Position numbers and translations under genes: made by a program. This document shows positions 53,712 through 61,939 of a stretch of 64,000 nt of DNA, piece by piece. The notes under the pieces are model-generated. The model searched no databases. It was not told where the DNA came from and saw only the letters and a program-made list of their open reading frames with translations. The DNA is from Candidatus Leptofilum proximum (GTDB lineage Bacteria; Chloroflexota; Anaerolineae; Promineifilales; Promineifilaceae): the NCBI GenBank assembly GCA_016710325.1, contig JADJXK010000002.1, positions 4,836,001-4,900,000 of the forward strand. The letters run 5' to 3'. Position 1 is the stretch's first letter. Each line of letters starts with the position of its first letter.

Positions 53712-55415
53712 ATGATGAAAAAAGCGGTTATCTATTCAAGGGTATCTACTACCGAACAGACCAAAGGCTATGGGATTGAAACTCAAGTTAATGGTTGCAA
53801 AGAATATGCATTGCGTAATGATTTAGAGGTTATTGAAATAATCCAAGAGGATGTTAGTGGGGCAACGCGATTAGAAGAACGGAAAGGTGGCCTTCGTTTG
53901 CTGGAACTTGTAAATAACGGAAACGTGGACACGGTAATTGTTTGGCGGCTTGATAGATTAAGTCGGCCTCCACAAAACGAATATTCGCGTTTACTTACGA
54001 CGTATGAACAGTTTGCAAATAGCGGTGTTGAGTTGCATTCAGTAGAAACGGGCAAAATTGATGGCCCAATGGGAGCAATGATTGTTTTCTTCAAAAGCAT
54101 TGGAGCAAGTGAAGAAAGGGCTGCTATCCGAGACCGAACAATGAAAGCCAAATTAGCAAAAGCAAAAAGCGGAAAATGGGTTGGCAATGGGCGGCCTAGC
54201 TACGGATATAGAAAGGTCGGAAAAGGTCCTAAAGCAAAACTTGAAATAGATGAAATTGAAGCACCTATTGTAATTCGCATATTTTCAATGTACTTGGGGA
54301 TAAATGGCCAAAAAAAGACACCACTCAGAACAATTGCCAGGATCCTGACTCAGGAAGGTATCCTATCCCCAGGTCGGTCAAAGGGTAAGGGGGGAGCGTG
54401 GTACGCTACAACGATTTACTATCGCATCTTATCGAATGACATTTATCTTGGTAACGTTACCTATAAAGGATTTACTGTCCACCATCCTGAACTGGCTTTG
54501 ATTGACGAGAACATTTGGTTGAAAACTCAAGAACAATTGGTGAAAAATAAGAAAAATGCGAAGCGTAATCGAAAACACGATTACCTCTTAACTGGCCATA
54601 TCAGATGTAGTTGCGGAGGGGCGATGAATGGAACTTATTTAGTTAATCAAAAAAAGAAGAAATACTTTTACTACCATTGCGGCAGGAAGCGAATTTACAG
54701 CCACATTGTAGCGTGTAAAGAAAAAAGTATGAGGTTAGATGTTGTAGACGATATGGTCTGGCAATGGGTAGAAGGCTTGCTTTCAGATGAAGCGGCTTTA
54801 GAGGAAGGCCTCCTGGAAATGGCTAAACAGGCCGAAAATGAACTGGAGCCAACTAAAAACCGAATATCTACAATTGATACTATTTTGGCCAAAAAAGAAC
54901 GGAATCTTTCAAGGTTGCTTTCGGCATTTGGAGAAGAGGATGATTCAATTATTAGAGATGCATTGCAAAATGAAATAAGAGAAACAGCCCACATGATTAA
55001 GAGCCTTGGTAATGAAAGAAAGGGGCTTGAAGATAAACTCAATCAAACTGGAATAACGCCTGAAAAGCAAGACTGGCTTAGAGAAATTGCCAGAAATGTT
55101 AGAAGTAGGCTTGATAATGGCGGCACATATGAAGATAAAAGAAATTTACTGGATGTTTTGAACTTTGAAGCAACACCTGGTGAGAAAGAAAATGGAGAAA
55201 GATTCCTTGAGGTTAAATGCTGGTTAGGGGAAGATGCATTATTGTATACAACTGATGCTGGTCTGGCACTCCGCCAATCGGCGCGCCTTCCAGCAAAATG
55301 GTCACGGCCACGCCCCGATTCAACGCGGCAATCAGGTCGTTGGCGATGGCCACGTTTTCAAACGTCAGGCTCTCGATGGCGATGCTGGTTTGGGCGGCGG
55401 CCAGGTGCAGCTTGA
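53712..55415 (+). CDS. Large serine recombinase (integrase)
   Basis: 567 codons. Resolvase domain with catalytic S12 (AVIYSRVSTTEQ), a WRLDRLSRPPQNEYSR motif and EERAAIRDR. Then comes the recombinase domain (GNGRPSYGYRK to the NDIYLGNVTYKG region), a zinc ribbon (CSCGGAMNG to YYHCG, later Cys) and a coiled coil near 380-450. It integrates and excises DNA without homology. The natural end is near codon 513 (VKCWLGEDALLYTT). The last 50 codons read into the antisense of the target gene, so the C-terminus is created by integration. Strongly AT-rich and free of ACGGCCGT. Confidence 0.88.
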   Translation: MMKKAVIYSRVSTTEQTKGYGIETQVNGCKEYALRNDLEVIEIIQEDVSGATRLEERKGGLRLLELVNNGNVDTVIVWRLDRLSRPPQNEYSRLLTTYEQFANSGVELHSVETGKIDGPMGAMIVFFKSIGASEERAAIRDRTMKAKLAKAKSGKWVGNGRPSYGYRKVGKGPKAKLEIDEIEAPIVIRIFSMYLGINGQKKTPLRTIARILTQEGILSPGRSKGKGGAWYATTIYYRILSNDIYLGNVTYKGFTVHHPELALIDENIWLKTQEQLVKNKKNAKRNRKHDYLLTGHIRCSCGGAMNGTYLVNQKKKKYFYYHCGRKRIYSHIVACKEKSMRLDVVDDMVWQWVEGLLSDEAALEEGLLEMAKQAENELEPTKNRISTIDTILAKKERNLSRLLSAFGEEDDSIIRDALQNEIRETAHMIKSLGNERKGLEDKLNQTGITPEKQDWLREIARNVRSRLDNGGTYEDKRNLLDVLNFEATPGEKENGERFLEVKCWLGEDALLYTTDAGLALRQSARLPAKWSRPRPDSTRQSGRWRWPRFQTSGSRWRCWFGRRPGAA

Positions 55416-56142
55416 GCGTTTCGTACGCATTGTCCGGGGCCACGGCCACGGTGAGCGTGCCGGATTGGGTGAATTTGGTCGTCTGAAAGTAGGTTTCCAG
55501 ATCCCAGCCAGGGTAGAGGACTTTACGGCCGTTCACTACATCCCCCGTACTTTGCGCCCAATCGGCCGCTGTGTCCGTGTCGGGCACAGGCAGGCCGCTC
55601 GTTTGGTCACGCATCCGGTACAAGATTTGCCCTTCGGCGCCGAAGACGGAGGTGACGGTGTAGGGGTAAACGGCCGTTCCGCTCCAGCCAACGGTTGTGG
55701 TTGTGCCGCCTTCGTAAACCAGCACATCCATCACCGTGCCGGTGTCATCGGAGAGGATCACTTCATCGCCGGTGTTGCTGTAGCCGGGCCAGCTGCCGTT
55801 GGTAACAGCGTCGGGGGCAAAGCCAAACTGCCGGGTGAAGCTGGCGGCGTCGTTGGCCAGCCAGAGGGTGGCGCCAGCGGCCAGGGTGACACCGGGTGGG
55901 ATGGTGGCATAGCTGGTATCTTCCCCGTCGTTGAGCCGCCAGCTGCTGAGGTCAACGGCCGTATCCGACACATTGATCAGGCGTATGGCCTCATCCGTGT
56001 CGTTGGTGGCAAAGCCGTCATAATAAACGGCGTCGATGAGCACAGCGCTGCCAAGCGCGCCGGAATGTGGGGCCAGGGTTGACCAGAGGATGAGCAGGGG
56101 GAATACGGCCGTAGCCAGCAGGTAAACAAGACGTTTGGACAT
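55213..56142 (-). pseudogene. Secreted lamin-tail-domain / phospholipase D-like protein, truncated by integration
   Basis: 310 codons from ATG 56142, with AGGAGGG 6 nt upstream on the minus strand. Signal peptide SKRLVYLLATAVFPLLILWS. A lamin-tail domain follows at about 30-170 (IDAVYYDGFATNDTDEAIRL, DLSSWRLNDGEDTSY, LWLANDAASFTRQFGF). Then the start of a PLD-like domain (AYETLKLHLAAAQTSIAIES, NRGVAVTILLEGAPIGG). Before any HKD catalytic motif the frame runs into element DNA and ends with the foreign tail HQLYTIMHLPLTSI. The remaining half was not found in the window. It was probably an extracellular nuclease or lipase-like protein before disruption. Confidence 0.8.
55240..55265. other. Attachment-site junction (attR-type) of the element
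   Basis: Left of about 55250 the DNA is AT-rich and codes the recombinase end. To the right it is host-like and codes, on the minus strand, GAPIGGVPDQ of a PLD-like protein. The switch lies near CTGATGCTGGTCTGG. The exact crossover core cannot be set without the other junction. Confidence 0.65.
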
Positions 56143-56329
56143 CAGAACCCTCCTGAATGGTGTGGGCGAGGTTTGGCTCCGCAAAGAGAGATCTACCCTC
56201 ATTGAGGAGGAATTTCCTCGTCTGTATGAAGTTTAGAAAGTCAATTGGCGCACGAGAACGCGCCACCAAAGAGTGTACCCATAGGCCCCGCTGAAGGCAA
56301 AAGTTTAAGGCGTTTTGGGGCTGATAGAC

Positions 56330-56358
56330 TTGACAGTCTAGACTCGTTGGTCTAACAT
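56330..56358 (+). promoter_or_regulatory. Sigma-70 promoter with overlapping TetR-type operator
   Basis: TTGACA (56330-56335) and TAACAT (56353-56358) are separated by exactly 17 bp. Between them lie the palindrome AGTCTAGACT (56335-56344) and the inverted repeat TAGAC-TCGTTG-GTCTA (56339-56354), which covers the spacer. A repressor bound here would block the promoter, and the TetR gene starts 38 nt downstream, so autoregulation is likely. Confidence 0.72.
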
Positions 56359-56396
56359 AGGCATCACCGTATTATTGGCAATCAAAAGGTGGATTT

Positions 56397-57011
56397 ATGA
56401 GCTTTACAAAGTCCTTTGAGCACAAGCAAAAATTGTTGGATGCGGCCCTGGCGGAGTTTAATGCCTATGGCTATGAACAGGCATCTATCAACCGCATTTT
56501 AGACAAGGCGGGCATGAGCAAAGGGCAGTTTTATTACCATTTTAAAAACAAGGAAGCGCTCTACTTTGCCTTGATGGATTTGGGTGTCCAAAAGAAGCTG
56601 GAATATTTCAAAGGTCTCAATCTGCTGGGAGATTCGCCAGGCGATATTTTTAGCCTGTTTAAGCTGCAAATCCGGTATGGCCTGGCCTTTGCCATGGAGT
56701 ACCCGGAAATTCATGATTTGAGCCAGGCATTTTTGCGCGAAAAGGGCAGCCCGATTTATGAAAAAGTGATGGCCAGGCACGATTTTCAGGATAACAAAGT
56801 AGTTGGTCAGCTCATTGAAATGGCGCACCAACGGGGCGAATTCCGGGATGATTTGCCGCTGCCGTTTATCAAACAGATGATCGGCTACATGTTTAACCAG
56901 GCGGCCGATTTTGCCAACCTGGAAAATCCGGCCGAGATGGAACAAAACTTGAACTATTTAATCGACTTTATGCGCAATGGGCTGGCGAATAGCCAGGAGA
57001 TTAGAGACTAG
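56397..57011 (+). CDS. TetR/AcrR-family transcriptional repressor
   Basis: 204 residues. N-terminal HTH (KLLDAALAEFNAYGYEQASI, NRILDKAGMSKGQFYYHFKN) is the standard TetR DNA-binding domain with GxFYYHFxxKEAL. The C-terminal helical ligand domain is of the YcdC/UID type (GLAFAMEYPEIHDLSQAFLR). It very likely controls itself and the downstream ABC exporter genes through the operator at 56339-56354. Inducer unknown. Confidence 0.88.
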   Translation: MSFTKSFEHKQKLLDAALAEFNAYGYEQASINRILDKAGMSKGQFYYHFKNKEALYFALMDLGVQKKLEYFKGLNLLGDSPGDIFSLFKLQIRYGLAFAMEYPEIHDLSQAFLREKGSPIYEKVMARHDFQDNKVVGQLIEMAHQRGEFRDDLPLPFIKQMIGYMFNQAADFANLENPAEMEQNLNYLIDFMRNGLANSQEIRD

Positions 57012-57062
57012 AGACTGGAGAGTGAAAACCTCCAGTCTCCAGTTAACCAGTCTCTAGTCTCA
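57002..57062. repeat. Intergenic inverted repeat
   Basis: GAGACTAGAGACTGGAG on the left, and CTCCAGTCTC then TCTCTAGTCTC on the right, form a long imperfect hairpin between the TetR and ABC genes. It resembles other inverted sequences in gaps at 61880 and 63185. It may reduce read-through or be a small mobile repeat. Confidence 0.65.
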
Positions 57063-57085
57063 AGAGAAAGTAATTAGGAGTGGCG

Positions 57086-57946
57086 ATGAACAATTTGGCG
57101 ATTGTGGCGGAGGGATTAACGTATCAGTATGGGGAATTAACGGCCGTTGATCACATCAACTTCCAGGTGGCCGAAGGTGAAATCTTGGGCTTCTTGGGGC
57201 CGAACGGGGCGGGCAAATCCACCACGGTGCGCATGTTAACCGGACAGCTGCTGCCCAAAGCAGGCAAAGCGACGCTCATGGGCCTGGACATAACCCGGCA
57301 AACCAAGCAAATCCAGGCCAAAATTGGCGTTTGTTTTGAAAACACCAACCTGTACGAGCAGATGAGCGCCCTGGATAACCTGAAGCTGTTTGCCCGGCTG
57401 TACGGCAGCCATACAGATGCCGAGGCGCTGCTGGATCGCGTGGGGCTAAACGGCCGTGGCAAAGACAAGGTGCAAACCTACTCCAAAGGCATGAAACAGC
57501 GCCTGATGGTGGCCCGCGCCCTGGTGAACCAGCCGCGCATCCTCTTCCTGGACGAGCCGACGGATGGGCTGGACCCCGTTTCGTCGGAGACGATTCGCAA
57601 CATCATCAAGGAGGAGCAGGTGCGCGGCACCACGGTTTTCCTGACCACCCACGACATGCTGGAAGCCGATAAATTGTCTGACCGGGTGGCGTTTATCAAC
57701 CAGGGCAAAATTGTGGCCCTGGACACGCCGCACCGCCTGAAGCAAAAGTACGGCAAGCGCGCCATCCTGGCAGAGGTAGAAATGGCCGACGGCCGTCTCG
57801 AAACCCGCGAAATTACCCTGGATGAAGCCAACACGGGAACGGCCGTTGCCGACCTGTTCGCCACAGAAAAAGTGGTCACCCTGCACAGCGAGGAAGCCAC
57901 CTTGGAAGACATTTTCATCCAGATTACTGGACGGAGCCTGACATGA
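57086..57946 (+). CDS. ABC-2 type exporter ATP-binding protein
   Basis: 286 residues from ATG 57086 (AGGAG 5 nt upstream). Walker A GPNGAGKSTTVRM near 40-52, Q-loop region ENTNLYEQM, signature YSKGMKQRLM near 135, Walker B ILFLDEPTDGLD near 155-166 and H-loop TTHDM. The C-terminal extension (RLETREITLDEANTG) is typical of the DrrA/CcmA-type exporters. It drives export by the two permeases that follow with 4-nt overlaps. Substrate is unknown, drug or lipid-like compounds being usual. Confidence 0.92.
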   Translation: MNNLAIVAEGLTYQYGELTAVDHINFQVAEGEILGFLGPNGAGKSTTVRMLTGQLLPKAGKATLMGLDITRQTKQIQAKIGVCFENTNLYEQMSALDNLKLFARLYGSHTDAEALLDRVGLNGRGKDKVQTYSKGMKQRLMVARALVNQPRILFLDEPTDGLDPVSSETIRNIIKEEQVRGTTVFLTTHDMLEADKLSDRVAFINQGKIVALDTPHRLKQKYGKRAILAEVEMADGRLETREITLDEANTGTAVADLFATEKVVTLHSEEATLEDIFIQITGRSLT

Positions 57947-59001
57947 ACGGCCGTATCATCCTTGCCCTGATTCAAAAAGATATTCAAATCTTTTTTAGCA
58001 ACCAATTTTTTGCCCTGGTGACGGGGCTGGCGCTGGTGGCTTACGCGGGCGTCTACTTCGCCATGCCCGCCACCGTGGACGAGACGGTGGAAATGGCCAT
58101 CTTTGGCCCCAACCTGCCCACGCAGTTTACCGACTCGTTTGAGGAGGCCGGGGTGGTGCTGAAAAACATGGAAACGAAGGCGGCCCTGGAAACGGCCGTA
58201 ACCGACAACAAATACGCCGTGGGTGTGGTGCTTCCCCCCGACCTGCTGCCAACCCTGGCCGCTGGCGAAGCAGGCCAGATCGAGCTGTACTTTAGCCCCG
58301 AATTCCCTGAAGAACTCAAGGAAGCCTACATCGTTTTCTTTGAAGAGATTGGTTACAACCTGGGCGGGCAGCGGCTAAACATCGAGACCCATGAGGAGGT
58401 CTTAGGCGTGGATCGGGTTGGCGAGCAGATTCCCCAACGCGACAAAATGCTGCCGCTCCTGGCCGTGCTCATCCTGGCCGTGGAGACGCTGGGGCTGGCC
58501 AGCCTCATCAGCAGCGAAATTGAGGCGGGCACGCTCCGCGCCCTGCTCATTACCCCCGTGCGCATGGAGGGGCTGTTTGTGGCCAAAGGCGTGGTGGGAG
58601 TGGGCCTGGCCTTCCTGCAAGCACTGATCCTCATGGCCGTCACGGGTGGCTTGAGCCACCAGGCGCTGCTGATTATCGTGGCCTTGCTGCTGGGATCGAT
58701 GCTGGTTACGGGCATCGGTTTTGTGCTGGCTTCGGTCTCCACCGACATCATGTCGGTGATGGCCTGGGGCGTGCCCACGATCTTGCTGCTGAGCCTGCCC
58801 GCCATGGGCCTGCTGCTGCCTGGGTTAACCACCGACTGGGTGAAGGTTCTGCCGACTTATTATTTGATTGACACAGTGTATCAGGCTGCGGTGCTGAACG
58901 CTGGCTGGGCGGAGACCGGGTCTAACCTGCTGATTTTGCTGGCGTTTGCCCTGGTGTTTATGGGGTTGGGCATTGTGGTGTTACGGAGGAAATTCCGATG
59001 A
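57943..59001 (+). CDS. ABC-2 type permease subunit 1
   Basis: 352 residues, ATGA overlap with the ATPase gene. N-terminal span (FFALVTGLALVAYAGVYF), a large external loop to about 165, then five hydrophobic segments (MLPLLAVLILAVETLGLASL; GVVGVGLAFLQALILMAV; LLIIVALLLGSMLVTGIGFV; MAWGVPTILLLSLPAMGLLL; LLILLALALVF-like end). SSEIEAGTLRALLITPVRME is the conserved ABC-2 box. Forms the channel with the next protein. Confidence 0.88.
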   Translation: MNGRIILALIQKDIQIFFSNQFFALVTGLALVAYAGVYFAMPATVDETVEMAIFGPNLPTQFTDSFEEAGVVLKNMETKAALETAVTDNKYAVGVVLPPDLLPTLAAGEAGQIELYFSPEFPEELKEAYIVFFEEIGYNLGGQRLNIETHEEVLGVDRVGEQIPQRDKMLPLLAVLILAVETLGLASLISSEIEAGTLRALLITPVRMEGLFVAKGVVGVGLAFLQALILMAVTGGLSHQALLIIVALLLGSMLVTGIGFVLASVSTDIMSVMAWGVPTILLLSLPAMGLLLPGLTTDWVKVLPTYYLIDTVYQAAVLNAGWAETGSNLLILLAFALVFMGLGIVVLRRKFR

Positions 59002-60071
59002 GTCTGCGACGTGTGGGTGTGTTGTTGGGTAAGGAGCTGGTGCGCGGCCCGCGCAATTTCATCTTTATTTTTGCCCTTGTGGTGCCGGTTGTGCTTTCGT
59101 TGTTCCTTTCACTACTGTTTGGCACCTTTTTTTCCGGCAAGCCCAAGCTGGGCGTGGCCGATGCGGGCAGTTCGCAGCTGGTGACGCAGGCGCAGGCGCT
59201 GGATTCGATCATTGTGAATGAATACGGGTCCGATGCGGCGCTGCGCCAGGCGGTGGAAAGCGGCGTGGTGGATATGGGGCTGGTGCTGCCGGTGGGGTTT
59301 GATACGGCCGTTCAAACCGGTGAATCCGTCGAAATCTCGGCCTACATCTGGGGCGAGAGCCTGCTGAAAGATCGGGCCATTTTGGCCACCTCGATGGCCG
59401 TCTGGATTCGGGCCATTGCCGGGCAGGAAAAGCCGGTAGAGATTGTAGCCACGACGCTGGGGGATGAAACGGCCGTACCCTGGGAAGACCGCCTGCTGCC
59501 CTTCATCGTGCTGCTTACCATCATGATTGGCGGCATCATGGTGCCTGCCACCTCGCTGGTGGACGAAAAGATGAAGCGCACCCTGACGGCCATCACCACC
59601 ACGCCAGCGTCGGTCGGCGAAGTGTACCTGGCCAAAGGGCTGCTGGGCGTCATTCTTGGCGTGGTGATGGGGGTGATCATCCTGGCGATGAACCGGGCGT
59701 TTGGCAGCCAGCCGCTGCTGCTGGTGGGGCTGCTGGCTATGGGCGGCACGATGGCCTCGGCTTTTGGTATTTTGCTGGGCATGCTGCTCAAGGACATCAA
59801 CTCGCTGTTTGCCACCATCAAGGGCATTGGCATTTTGCTGTACGCCCCGGCCATCGTTTACATGTTCCCCTCGCTGCCGGAATGGGTGGGGCGCATCTTC
59901 CCCACCTACTACGTCATCGGCCCGATCATGGATGTGACGCAGCAGGGCGCCAGCTTTGCCGAGATTGCCCCCGATGTGGCGATTCTAATGGCCATCATTC
60001 TGCTCCTGGTGGGCATCATTGCCCTTTTGGCACGCCGAGCACGGCAGGGTGGAGCCTTGGCGGTGGCGTAA
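58998..60071 (+). CDS. ABC-2 type permease subunit 2
   Basis: 357 residues, 4-nt overlap with the previous gene. Same topology as its neighbour: one N-terminal span (FIFIFALVVPVVLSLFLSLL), an external loop, then five C-terminal spans beginning LLPFIVLLTIMIGGIMVPAT. The ABC-2 box SLVDEKMKRTLTAITTTPAS is present. Last gene of the TetR-controlled exporter unit. Confidence 0.88.
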   Translation: MSLRRVGVLLGKELVRGPRNFIFIFALVVPVVLSLFLSLLFGTFFSGKPKLGVADAGSSQLVTQAQALDSIIVNEYGSDAALRQAVESGVVDMGLVLPVGFDTAVQTGESVEISAYIWGESLLKDRAILATSMAVWIRAIAGQEKPVEIVATTLGDETAVPWEDRLLPFIVLLTIMIGGIMVPATSLVDEKMKRTLTAITTTPASVGEVYLAKGLLGVILGVVMGVIILAMNRAFGSQPLLLVGLLAMGGTMASAFGILLGMLLKDINSLFATIKGIGILLYAPAIVYMFPSLPEWVGRIFPTYYVIGPIMDVTQQGASFAEIAPDVAILMAIILLLVGIIALLARRARQGGALAVA

Positions 60072-60163
60072 CCTGCTTAGATTGGCCCAATCTGCGCAAA
60101 GGACGCAGAGCGTCCAGAGGGCATTCCAACGGAGACCGTTCGTTGGAACGAGACTGAGAACTA
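60072..60163. terminator. Hairpins between convergent genes
   Basis: Three inverted repeats stand side by side: AGATTGGCCCAATCT (60079-60093), GGACGC-AGA-GCGTCC (60101-60115) and TTCCAAC/GTTGGAA (60124-60148). They lie between the exporter and hpt, which converge. They probably act as a two-way terminator, although no T run is present. Confidence 0.5.
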
Positions 60164-60709
60164 CTACTTGGTGTACACAGACGCTTTTAGCTCCGCAATG
60201 TAGGGCAGCGTGCGGTGTTTGTCGGCGTAGTCCAGGCCGTAGCCAACCACCCACACATCCGGAATTTTGAAGCCCAGGTAGTCTACCGGCACATCCAGCG
60301 GCCCTTTAGGTTTTTGCACCAGGGTGCAGGTGCGCAGCGAGGCGGGATTGCGACTCTTGAGCATGTTGTACAGGTAGCTGAGCGTCTTGCCGCTGTCCAC
60401 AATATCTTCCACGATGATCACGTGCTGGTTGTCGATGGGTTCGCGCAGGTCCAGCACAATGCGCACCACCCCAGACTCCGTCGATTTGCCATAGCTGGAC
60501 ACCGACATGAAGTCCACCACGTGGGGGATGGTGAGGTGACGCACCAAATCGGCCAGGAAGATGAACGCGCCGCGCAGCACGCCCACCAGGTAAACCGGGC
60601 CTTTGTCGGCATAGTCGAGCGAAATCTGGTGGGCTAACACTTTGACGTGAGCCTGGATGGTTTCTTCTGGCACTAAAATGCGGGCTAAATCGGGGTGTAA
60701 CCCATTCAT
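60164..60709 (-). CDS. hpt: Hypoxanthine phosphoribosyltransferase
   Basis: 181 residues from ATG 60709, with AGGAGG on the minus strand 4-9 nt upstream. VYLVGVLRGAFIFLADLVRH near 40-59 and the PRPP-binding IIVEDIVDSGKTLSYL near 98-113 define the family. VDYLGFKIPDVWVVGYGLDY near 145 is the conserved C-terminal motif. It salvages hypoxanthine and guanine with PRPP to IMP and GMP. Length is normal. Confidence 0.94.
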   Translation of the reverse strand: MNGLHPDLARILVPEETIQAHVKVLAHQISLDYADKGPVYLVGVLRGAFIFLADLVRHLTIPHVVDFMSVSSYGKSTESGVVRIVLDLREPIDNQHVIIVEDIVDSGKTLSYLYNMLKSRNPASLRTCTLVQKPKGPLDVPVDYLGFKIPDVWVVGYGLDYADKHRTLPYIAELKASVYTK

Positions 60710-60728
60710 GCTTCCTCCTGTGATGTGG

Positions 60729-60747
60729 GTCGGATTGCCAATCCGAC
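60729..60747 (-). repeat. Perfect inverted repeat before hpt
   Basis: GTCGGATTG-C-CAATCCGAC, a 9-bp stem with one central base, directly after the stop of the THUMP methyltransferase gene and 19 nt upstream of the hpt start codon. It may separate translation of the two genes or serve as a weak terminator. Confidence 0.6.
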
Positions 60748-61875
60748 TTACGGTTTACGGCCGTAATACTGGTAAAAATTGGTCTCAATCGTGCCGTTGT
60801 ACAGCTTGCGCACGCGGTCGGGGCGGGCGCGTTTGAAAAAGTCCGGGAACTTCTGGTCGGCGGTGAGCACGTAGATGGACCAGCCATCTTTTTTGCGGAA
60901 CATCTTGTTGAGCGCAATGTAGATGCTGTTGAGCTCCTGGTATTCCGCCAGGCGAATGCCGTACGGCGGATTGGTAATGACGATGCCATACTCCCGGTCG
61001 ATCCACAACTTGCGCACGTCCTTCACCTCAAACTGAATATCGTCGGCGACGCCCGCTTTGGCCGCGTTGCTGCGGGCGATTTCGATGCTGGCCGGGTCGC
61101 TGTCGCTGCCTTGCAGCTGCAAGGTGCCGCCGGGCAAGATCGCGTTTTGCGCCTCTTCGCGCGCCTGCGCCCACGCTTCGGCGGGGATGGCGGGCCAGCC
61201 TTCGGCGGCGAAGTCGCGATACAGTCCTGGGGCGATGTTGCGACCGATGAGCGCCGCTTCAATCAAAATCGTGCCGGAGCCGCACATCGGGTCCAGCAGC
61301 AGGCGGTCTGGCTGCCAGAAGCTGAGCTGCACCAGCCCGGCGGCAAAGGTCTCTTTGAGCGGCGCTTCACCTGCTTCTTCGCGGTAGCCGCGCTTGTGCA
61401 GCCCCATGCCGGAGGTGTCCAGCGTCAGCAGGGCGCTGTTGCGCACCAGGGCCAGCTGGATAGTGAACTCGGCGCCGGTTTCGGGGAACCAGTCGATCTG
61501 GTAGGCACTTTTGAGCCGCTCCACCACCGCTTTTTTGACGATGGATTGGCAGCTGCGCGCACTTTTGAGGGCGGATTTGTGGGATTTGGCGTTGACGGTG
61601 AATTTGCCATCTTGCGTGATCCACTCTTCCCACGGCAAAGCGGTGGTCTGTTCAAACAAATCATCGAAGGTGTGGGCGGGGAACTCGGCGATTTTCAGCA
61701 GCACGCGGTCGGCACAGCGCAGCCAGAGGTTGGCTTTGGGGATGTCTGCCAGCGTGGCCTCGAATTCGATACGGCCGTCTGACACCACAATCTCCTCAAA
61801 ACCCAAGGCCTGGATTTCCTGTTTCACAACCATTTCCAGGCCAAATTTGGTGGTGGCGATTAGCGTTACTTTCAT
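60748..61875 (-). CDS. THUMP-domain class I SAM-dependent RNA methyltransferase
   Basis: 375 residues. The N-terminal part (IATTKFGLEMVVKQEIQALG, then FTVNAKSHKSALKSARSCQS) is the ferredoxin-like plus THUMP RNA-binding unit. The methyltransferase has DPMCGSGTILIEAALIG near 197-213 (SAM motif) and the catalytic ITNPPYGIRLAEY near 302. This is the layout of the RlmL N-terminal/YpsC group, which methylates guanine N2 in 23S rRNA or tRNA. Exact target unknown. Confidence 0.88.
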   Translation of the reverse strand: MKVTLIATTKFGLEMVVKQEIQALGFEEIVVSDGRIEFEATLADIPKANLWLRCADRVLLKIAEFPAHTFDDLFEQTTALPWEEWITQDGKFTVNAKSHKSALKSARSCQSIVKKAVVERLKSAYQIDWFPETGAEFTIQLALVRNSALLTLDTSGMGLHKRGYREEAGEAPLKETFAAGLVQLSFWQPDRLLLDPMCGSGTILIEAALIGRNIAPGLYRDFAAEGWPAIPAEAWAQAREEAQNAILPGGTLQLQGSDSDPASIEIARSNAAKAGVADDIQFEVKDVRKLWIDREYGIVITNPPYGIRLAEYQELNSIYIALNKMFRKKDGWSIYVLTADQKFPDFFKRARPDRVRKLYNGTIETNFYQYYGRKP

Positions 61876-61939
61876 AGGTCGGTATTCGGTGGTCGGTTAT
61901 CGGTAATCGGTGAGCGGTAAACAGATTACCGATTACGGA
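61876..61939. repeat. Short tandem and inverted repeats
   Basis: Units of the type GGTAATCGGT on one side and ACCGATTACGGATT, repeated twice, on the other form a hairpin-rich spacer between two minus-strand genes. No gene function; possible terminator or mobile repeat. Confidence 0.7.

Larger units (their letters stand above)
32821..55255 (+). mobile_element. Putative integrative mobilizable element (left limit uncertain)
   Basis: All genes from 32939 to 55250 run on the plus strand. They include mobility functions (RHH protein, relaxase-like protein, split coupling protein), replication functions (primase-helicase with iterons), excisionase-like HTH proteins and a terminal large serine recombinase. 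The right end is fixed by the truncated LTD/PLD gene at about 55250. No mating-pore genes are seen, so transfer would need a helper. The left end was not found. 32.8 kb is only where element-type genes begin, and the element could reach beyond the window's left edge. Confidence 0.5.
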
